Below the pieces are notes generated by a model that saw only the letters and a list, made by a program, of their open reading frames with translations, had not been told where the DNA came from and made no database searches. Below are positions 57,080 through 64,000 of a stretch of 64,000 nt of DNA, piece by piece. The translations under genes were made by a program, and so were the position numbers. The stretch comes from Carnegiea gigantea (taxonomy: Eukaryota > Streptophyta > Magnoliopsida > Caryophyllales > Cactaceae), in the NCBI GenBank assembly GCA_029747015.1, contig JAKOGI010000127.1, positions 1,059,501 through 1,123,500 on the forward strand, read 5' to 3'. How positions within the stretch are numbered: the stretch's first letter is position 1; the number at the start of each line of letters is the position of its first letter.

Positions 57080-57615
57080 GCTATATATAGTCGACAAGCT
57101 TCACATAGTCGATAGCTTTAAATAATCAATAAACTATTCATTGTATAATTAATAAACTACGTATAAATCAATAAGCTTTAGAAAATCAATAAACCCTATA
57201 TAAATCGATAAACTTTATATAATCAATTAACTCTTTATAATCGATAAACGACATATAATCAATAAACTATGTATATATATATAATTGATAAACTTCATAT
57301 AATCGATAGACTATATCTAATCACTAAACTTCATATAATCGATCAATCGCTAAACTTCATTTAAATCGATAAATCGCTAAACTTCATATAATCGAAATCG
57401 ATAAACTTCATAGAAATCAATAAACGTTAAATCTTATATAAATCGATAAATTGAAAAACTTCATGTAAATCGATAAACGTTAAACTTTATATAAATCGAT
57501 AAACGTTATACCCTCATATAACTGATTCCAATTCGATAAACTATAGATAATCAGATAAATTTCATATAATCGATATAATCGATAAACTATATATATAATC
57601 GATAAACTGTTGCTC
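57080..57615. repeat. AATCGATAAAC-type short tandem array
   Basis: Dozens of irregular copies of AATCGATAAACTTCATATA with spacing of about 18-30 bp, followed by a TA microsatellite at 57628-57649. On the - strand this corresponds in position to the roughly 70-bp array of the first solo LTR, which also carries ATCGAT in each unit. Confidence 0.88.
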
Positions 57616-57769
57616 AGTACGATCAAGATATATATATATATATATATATCCACAAGGCATCATTCAGTTTACGCTACAGTTTCCTCAAGTCACTAATAAT
57701 CAGTTCCCATTCAACCCGAATGAAATATAATCGATAAACTTTCATCGAAATTAACAATAAATAGGCGGA

Positions 57770-58250
57770 AGAGGAAACCCGCCTTGTTCCAAGCTTAAGG
57801 ACCCATTCTAGGGTTTGATTTTGTGGTAGAATTCGAACTCCCGAAGCTCGAAACCCTAGCTCTTGAGCCCTTGGTTCGCACAGGCCTCACTGGTCGCCGG
57901 ACTCGAGCCCCCTGGCACCTCGTCGCCGATCTAGGCCCTAATCGGCGTCCGGCTGGACCCTCCGGTGCCCCCGCCTTCCTGCTCGATCTCTCTCTCACTC
58001 AACCACTCTTTCTCTCTCTTTTTACGGGTGGCTCGGATGTGGAGTGGGGCGGTCGGGGCCTCGCCGGCGCGACGGTGGCCGAACGCCGGCCCGCTTTCTC
58101 TTGCTCGGCCGTCGATCGGGGCAGGGGAGCAAAGGAACCCCCCTCTCTGGTGCTGCCCGTTCTCCTCCTTCGCAGAGAAGGGGCTTCGGCCCCTTTAAAC
58201 TTTTTTTGCTTTTTGCTTTTTCTTTTGTTTTTGCTGCTAACCGATAATAA
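57770..58250. other. GC-rich island of the second solo LTR
   Basis: GC-rich with open frames on both strands (57823-58299 +, 57999-58292 -). I treat these as composition artefacts because the first solo LTR has the same kind of island in the same place and neither has a conserved domain. Confidence 0.55.
58178..58195 (-). promoter_or_regulatory. Leader hairpin of the second solo LTR
   Basis: The - strand reads AAGGGGCCGAAGCCCCTT, an 8-bp stem with a 2-nt loop, identical to 26597-26614 except for one loop base. Confidence 0.6.
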
Positions 58251-58985
58251 CACCAACCCACTGTACCATAAATCCAATTTTTCGACCTCCAAATCTTAAA
58301 CTGTAACCATTAATATAATCATCGGTCGATCATTCGCCTTTTGATTATATTAAGGTTCGATTCAATAAATTGCAGGATAGTTTCCACGGTTCGACATTCT
58401 AATCGTATTCGAAAATCTGCTCAATGTAGTGTCCAATAATAATCCTTAATACCAATAAAACTAATAATAATGAGAATATTAATATTTCTTTCAATAAAAT
58501 CAGCACTCGGGCAGACTTCATCGATATTAGTTCAATTTATAACGATATAAATCGGCTTATCGAAGGGGATAAAATCTTGGGTGTTACATGCAGGCAACAA
58601 TTAACAAATCTAAACCCTCACCCTAAAAAGGATAGAGCTAAGAGGGATGTACTATTTCATTATCTAAGTCACCTTGTGTCAGTAATATTTATCAATTCTT
58701 GTGTAAGACAATCTTATGCTAATTTAAATACCTTGTCTTATTATTTTATGTAAGACGATCTCGTACAAGACTTACTATTTGTATTATATTGTATGGTAAG
58801 CATTTAATCTATGTTCAAATGCTTCATCTTTGGAAAGGAGTGGGTCCATATTGGTATTTTGCACTCACCCTCCTTGAGAAGTCAGACATTAATTAATATA
58901 ATCTTGATATTTAAAGTTTCAGTTTTTAATTATTGAAACAGTACTCTAGTGAATATGTGAAGAATACTAAGTGATTGTCAAGTTT

Positions 58986-61900
58986 TACAATGCCCCAAAA
59001 TTGCTAATTACTTGATTCAAAGATAACCGTAATAGAAGACTTAATGATGGAAGGTGCTACCGCCGCCTTGATAAGGATAAGGCTCACTGAAACCATTCAA
59101 TCTTACATCTCATGTTTACAATCACAATATCTATTAAATTGAAACGCTCCAAGTCCAAAGCCCATAATAGTTCAACTTCAATACAGTCGACTTAATCATA
59201 CGATGTGCTAACTAGCACTCCATACTACACAAGTATATTGGATATAGACCCAACTTGACCTTGAGGTAGATCCCAACATTCATGCCATGATGCATCCACT
59301 GTGAGCATCTGATGAGTTCCAAAAGGGCTTGCTAAATAGAGAAACATGTGATACTTCATCACCTAAAATGGAAAACATGAAAATAATTTCGAAAATGTGA
59401 ACTAAAGCTCAGTACATGCATTCCTGTATTGTAAAATGAGCGTAGAAACACTGTTGATGGGTACCCGCCTTTGCAATTCATTTAGTTCACAATAGCGATG
59501 GAAATGTAAGTAATATAAAACTAAATTCCTCATTATGTTCTGATAGATATGACGATCCATTAACAGGTGCACACCTACTAGGTCGATCGGGAGCCCTGGC
59601 CTGACATCGCGATGTATCACTGATTGAAGGGCCATCGCCCTACCACTGACGGGGCCACTAATTATGTGGTAAATCTCTGATTAAACTGATTCATTGATAT
59701 ACTCACCGAAATGATATTACGACTTGATAAAATGGTGCTGAGTCTTAAAGATACAGGCAATGAACATACCTTGAGTATGTAAAATGGATTCAGACTTGAT
59801 AAATATATTTCGACTTGATAAAACTTATGCATAACGAGCAATGATAAATTAGGCCTCGACTCTGTCTCACAAATGTAATTGTAGATATGTGTAGTTAGTA
59901 AATGATACTCACATAACTTGTGACTTTGATAGAAATTCCGTAAGTAATTGGCATCCATAACTTGAATAAATCAATGTAAGATAGGTTATGCTAAGATAAC
60001 TCCAAAACTGGATAATTGAAAGTAATTAATCTAATGTAAAATTAAATGAAAGTAAAATAAACCACAATAAGACAGATGAGTTAAAAATGAAAATGGCCTT
60101 GATGTTATAACAATAAGAGTAAATGATTCTTGGTAATAGGGCTTAATGATGGTTATAATGAAAGATTTATTTTTTCGATGCCTCTAAAACGAACTGGTAA
60201 TACGGGTTTAAGGCCAAGAGTGATGTATCTTGGTTCAAAATGGCATATATTACACTAACTTGATCTGATAAATACTGTTTTTGAGTCAATCATCTCCTCA
60301 CTTTTCATATTTCACTCATAAGTCTATTAGATATAGAATTCCACCCCAAATGGGTCATTGAACTCAATAGAAGCTATTAAGCTCACTAAACTTGGCATTT
60401 TCTTTGTAAAATCCATAATTGATTCAAAACTCATAAACAAGCTCCCAAAATATATACTTATTGTTTTCTCTCTCATTAGTCAAGCTAAAAGCTCCCATAA
60501 GCTCAAATACTTACGTAAGCTCATAATGCTCCCATAAGCTCAAATACTTTCTTTACACAATTACTCATAATTCTCTCATAAGCTCAAATACTTACATAAC
60601 AAATCCAAATAACCTCATTTGGTCTCCTTTGAGATGTTTCATAATTCACTAATTATTCCAAAAATTGGACATCACCTCTTTTTAGACCAAAATCATTATA
60701 ATTTACCATAATCTCACACAATCAATTCAAATAACCACACTTTATTAAAAACTAAATTAAATCATACATATATACTCAACCCTAATTTAGGCAAATTCAC
60801 ATATCAATCCAATAAGCTATCCAACATCACAACTCACCTCATGTGATCCAAATGAACATATTTAATACAAAAACTCACTAAAATCAAGCATGACCATGAA
60901 AACCCTAATTCTTTCTCATTAAAATGAGCATCCAAATAATCATAATTGGTTTCAAAATGATCATCTAACATAATATTTTTCATAATTTATAACACAAACC
61001 ATTACAAGATACATAAACAAGCTAAAATTCATACTTAATTTCAAGTCACTTAATCATATTCTTGATCAAATACCCATAACTCCAAACATCTCCAAACTTC
61101 ATAAAAATTGCATAATAACTATCAATTTGATCATATAAACAATAACCATAACTAAAACAACCCCAAAAACTCAAAATAGAACAAGTTAGGTTTTGGATAT
61201 ACCTTACTTTAGGCTTGAATTAGAGGAAGGAGAGAGCTGTTTTGAGTGATTTTGGTGGTTGGGAATGATAGCTGGCAACAAGGGGAAGTCAGGCCATTTG
61301 GGAGGTGGCCGAAAAAGGGGCCTGAAACCACTGAAAATGGCACACAAGGGGCAACTACTGCTGCCCCTGTTTTCTGCAATAGGGTATGAGGTAAAGAGAG
61401 AAAGGGGGAGTTGGGTTTTGTTATTTTTACTGAATTTTTGTGTGTGAATTGTTAATTATTAGCTACATGTGGTTGAAAAATTTCAACCCAAAAAGTAGCT
61501 TTTTGCCAATTAAAATTAGGTGCTAAAATGAGCAATTAGTGAAATAACAAAGTTAGCAAAGTTTTGGGCTTTTGATTTGGGTCAAGCTAAGTTTAGGCTT
61601 GAAAAATTATTCGAAGTGTTGGAAAAATTTTGTATTGCTCGGGACTAAAATTTACCGAAGATAAGAAAATAATTAGTCACTAAATTATACTTAACGAAGC
61701 CGAATATCAATTCACCCAATATTTAATCAATCAATGAAACTTGAATTGTAAAGTGGGATCCAAATAAAATATCCCCCAACGAGGATGATTGAATACAATA
61801 AATAAAAGCGGAAAATTTAAATGACATGAAGTAATTCAATAAATATATAAATGGAGTGTAATTGAATTAATAAACATGATTTAGTTAAACAAATATCCAT

Positions 61901-62007
61901 AAGTGATTAAATCAATAAACATGATTAATTAAATGAACAACTATAATTAATTAAATAAATAAATATGATTTAAATAAATAAATATGGGTTAGGGTTTGGT
62001 CACTATA
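58986..62007 (-). mobile_element. 3' LTR of a third large Gypsy-like element, about 3.0 kb
   Basis: Plus-strand ends are TACAATGCCCCAAAA (58986) and GGTTTGGTCACTATA (62007), imperfect inverted ends. Directly inside, the - strand reads CGAAACTCTTTAAGAGGGGA (62029-62010), preceded by TTTCGAGGACGAAA, the typical 3' polypurine signature of chromovirus-like Gypsy elements. The left edge is fixed because duplication copy A continues normally at the matching point (46515). The interior is AT-rich with a GC-richer patch near 61230-61400 containing the unsupported ORF 61259-61447. The rest of the element lies to the right. Confidence 0.75.
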
Positions 62008-62305
62008 GTCTTCCCCTCTTAAAGAGTTTCGTCCTCGAAACTTATGATTTTTGATCATGTATGCAATGCCACCTCAAATATGGATAGTTGGTTTTTACTG
62101 CTTCCCTCCAAAAAGGTATGATTAGCCCAAAGTGCATAGCTGCTTAATCCTACGGTCGAGTATCAAGATCCTCAGTGACTTTACTGGCTCGATTACTTTG
62201 GTTCAAAATTGATATTCTTTTCAAAAGAAAAATTGTTACTACAAAGGAGGTACTCTACTCTACTGGTTTTCTATTTTGACCACTAATAAGTATGGAAACC
62301 ATTAT
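62008..62305 (-). mobile_element. Internal 3' end of the third element, interrupted
   Basis: About 300 bp of polypurine tract and 3' internal sequence, cut at 62306 by an Athila-like LTR. Short Gypsy-like peptide traces may exist but none is firm. Confidence 0.5.
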
Positions 62306-63639
62306 TGTTAGAGAAAAAAAAGTTTTAATATTTATAAACCCCAAGTGAAGGTCTATTGTTGAGTACTTGGGGTGTCCTCCGCAGGGAGTTGTGTTTCCAA
62401 CTACCAGAACGAATTAAAGCGTCTTGAGCTAGGAAAAATCGAAGCGGGTAGAAAATAGAACTAAACTACTAAAGTGAAAACAAAAGGACTATGATTAGAC
62501 CTAAGATAAGCCAAGTAATCAAGTCAAGCTCAAACCTTCCCTAACTATGCTAGCATTCAGAGTTGATCGGTTGCATCATTGAGGCCACCTAAGCCCTCTC
62601 CCACGGGTCAATAGGCTAATCTTGTTGCTATAACCACCTATTTTCATGGGATTAGTTCAACTAAATTACTAGATTGACAACCCTTGACCTAGCTAGCGAC
62701 GAGACTAATTTCATGTCCTAGTCCCAACTATTCTCTCTACCTATACTGGACAATCGATCTCACCTCTCAACATAAGTCAATTGCCCCAAAACACAGATGA
62801 AAGCTCGTTCAAGCATTTCATCGAGCACTTGGCGGGCATTAGAAAAAAACTCTAAATTCAAGCATAAACAAGGTAGGTAAAGGCCCAAACAAGATCAATT
62901 AGCCATCAAAAAGCTAATCACAATCCAAAACAACCAAAATTAACAACTATCATCAACAAAATACAAAAATCCAAAATAGACCTAAACTAGCAAAGAAGAA
63001 GGCAAACATGAACAAGAGGGAGAAGAGAGTGAAAATCTAATCTAACCAAACTAACTAAACACGAATTAACAATGAAAACTAAACATTTAAACTGAATAAT
63101 TCAAATACAAGAATTAAACTAGCAAAACATAAACATGAACAACATATGAAAAAGTGGGAGAAAGGGGAAGAAAACTTAGTCTTGATTGATAGAAAGAACT
63201 TGAAATCCAAAGCTTAAATCCAAGATTACAATCTTCAATCATAATCTAATCCTCCTATTGAGGTTTTTATTTGACAAACTAACCTAAAACCTAGCCCAAA
63301 AATCACCAGAAAAACCCCGAGCGACCCCCTGAACAAAACGCCCGAAGGGGCTTAAATAGGAAATTCTGCGGCCGAGCGAATGGAAGGGGGCACGACTGTG
63401 CCAGGTGGCACGGCCCCACCGTGCCACATTTCTGGCAAGGTGGTTTGGCCCCTATTGTCCCTTCTTGCTTGCTTTTGCTCTTTGTCTGTCTTCGCTCCTT
63501 TTACATGACGTTTGCTCGATTTAAAGTTTATTACCTAGAAAAACAAATAAAACAATTAAAAACTCTAAAGATTATATTATTATATGAGTTAAAATTAGGT
63601 AAAAGGGGCACGTAAAATACGATAAATTATCGTCTAACA
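62306..63639 (-). mobile_element. 3' LTR of a second Athila-like element, 1334 bp
   Basis: On the - strand it begins TGTTAGACGATAATTTATCG (63639) and ends TTTTTTTCTCTAACA (62306). It is preceded on the - strand by TAGGTGTGGGGGTATT, a polypurine tract directly outside the LTR, and further by GAGGACGAGCAAAAC. The LTR end contains CACAACTCCCTGCGGAGGAC and ACTTGGGGTTTATAAATATT, as in Athila-type LTRs. It carries the GGCACGG / CCGTGCC motif at about 63389-63426. The element body runs off the window. Confidence 0.82.
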
Positions 63640-64000
63640 AATACCCCCACACCTATGTTTTGCTCGTCCTCGAGCAAAACAAAACAAAAACTAACTTAAG
63701 AACCTAACTCACTGTCGTAGGAATCACAGTTGCATTTAGCGTATACAACAAGTCCTTTAAACCCCTTTAGTTCCCCGAAGTGGACGAGTAAGGTCTCGTG
63801 AGGGTTTACAGAAGATATACCCATAAAATCTAGAAAAAGAAAAATAAGTTCAAAAGGAGAAAAGAAAACAAAGAAAACAAAATAGATATACAAATAAGGC
63901 ACAAATATCTATACAAGGGGGAAAACTAAAAACATTCTAACCAATCAAATTACCAATGCAACAAAGATATTAGCCTGTATATAAACAGAGTGTACATATC
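63640..64000 (-). mobile_element. Internal 3' region of the second Athila-like element, to window edge
   Basis: Polypurine tract followed (on the - strand going outward) by untranslated sequence with A-rich patches. No ORF supported within these 361 bp. Confidence 0.6.

Larger units (their letters stand above)
55375..58588 (-). mobile_element. Second large solo LTR, 3.21 kb
   Basis: On the - strand it starts TGTAACACCCAAG (58588) and ends GGGGGCATTACA (55375). The 5-bp target duplication TGCAG is exact (55370-55374 and 58589-58593). It has no internal genes. It shares GAATACGATTAG and ATTGAATCGAACCTTAATAT-type blocks, the leader hairpin and array-rich architecture with the solo LTR at 26165, so the two belong to one family or close relatives. 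Confidence 0.92.
53508..58985. repeat. Segmental duplication copy B, interrupted by a TRIM and a solo LTR
   Basis: Homologous to 44261-46515. Homologous parts are 53508-53551, 54092-55374 (with a deletion of about 600 bp relative to A near 54640) and 58594-58985. The insertions are the TRIM (53552-54086) and a solo LTR (55375-58588). The copy ends abruptly at 58985 where a third LTR begins. Confidence 0.85.

Noticed and set aside
57080..57615. Possible CRISPR-like array of AATCGATAAAC repeats
   Set aside because: Spacing is irregular, spacers are themselves repeats, no cas genes are present and the context is plant nuclear DNA.
57823..58299. 158-codon ORF in the GC-rich island of the second solo LTR
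   Set aside because: Both strands are open, no domain is recognised, and the related solo LTR has an island in the same place with unrelated peptides.

Overview
This is nuclear DNA of a flowering plant with a repeat-rich genome. The evidence is decayed LTR retrotransposons of Copia and Athila-type Gypsy, a plant LRR receptor kinase of the LRR-XII type, a GRF zinc-finger gene and a SUMO-protease-like (Ulp1) gene of the kind carried by plant transposons. I see no intact host gene, tRNA, rRNA, bacterial operon or CRISPR array. Species cannot be named from the sequence.

Layout. (1) 1-11 kb: remains of a + strand Ulp1-peptidase-type gene (1-4815), a satellite-like array with a unit of about 188 bp (5020-5950), a LINE endonuclease scrap (8192-8520), a - strand GRF zinc-finger pseudogene (9340-9850) and a second decayed tandem array (10245-10690). 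(2) 11.4-16.2 kb: a - strand Copia element with one 293-bp LTR, a tRNA-Met-type PBS, gag, protease and integrase; reverse transcriptase and the second LTR are absent. (3) 16.2-20.8 kb: a + strand LRR receptor kinase pseudogene with a lost ATP-binding Lys and DFG changed to VFG. One of its introns holds a textbook non-autonomous hAT element (17340-17889, 8-bp TSD). (4) 20.9-26.2 kb: a non-autonomous, tRNA-Asp-primed LTR element whose only coding content is a gag scrap and an unrecognised Trp/Tyr/Phe-rich protein. (5) 26165-42589: a large solo LTR (TSD GAGAT) split by a 12.6-kb Athila-type element (29735-42315) with both LTRs, gag-pol and an extra ORF in the env position. (6) 42.6-58.99 kb: scrambled fragments of the same receptor kinase and two old segmental duplications (44.26-46.5 with 53.5-58.99 kb; 47.25-48.64 with 50.14-51.96 kb). 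The copies are broken by a foldback element, a solo Copia LTR (TSD GTTGT), a complete 535-bp TRIM and a second large solo LTR (55375-58588, TSD TGCAG). (7) 58986-64000: the LTR of a third large Gypsy-like element on the - strand, whose internal region is interrupted by another Athila-like element running off the right edge.

How it fits together. The window reads as a receptor-kinase pseudogene neighbourhood buried by nested insertions. Target-site duplications and paralogous empty sites let much of the insertion order be reconstructed. The observations most worth following up are the unrecognised ORF of the non-autonomous LTR element, a palindromic GTGGCACGGCCGTGCCAC-type motif shared by LTRs of unrelated families, a conserved hairpin just downstream of the TATA-like region in the large solo LTRs, the 188-bp array, and the structurally complete TRIM with its paralogous empty site.
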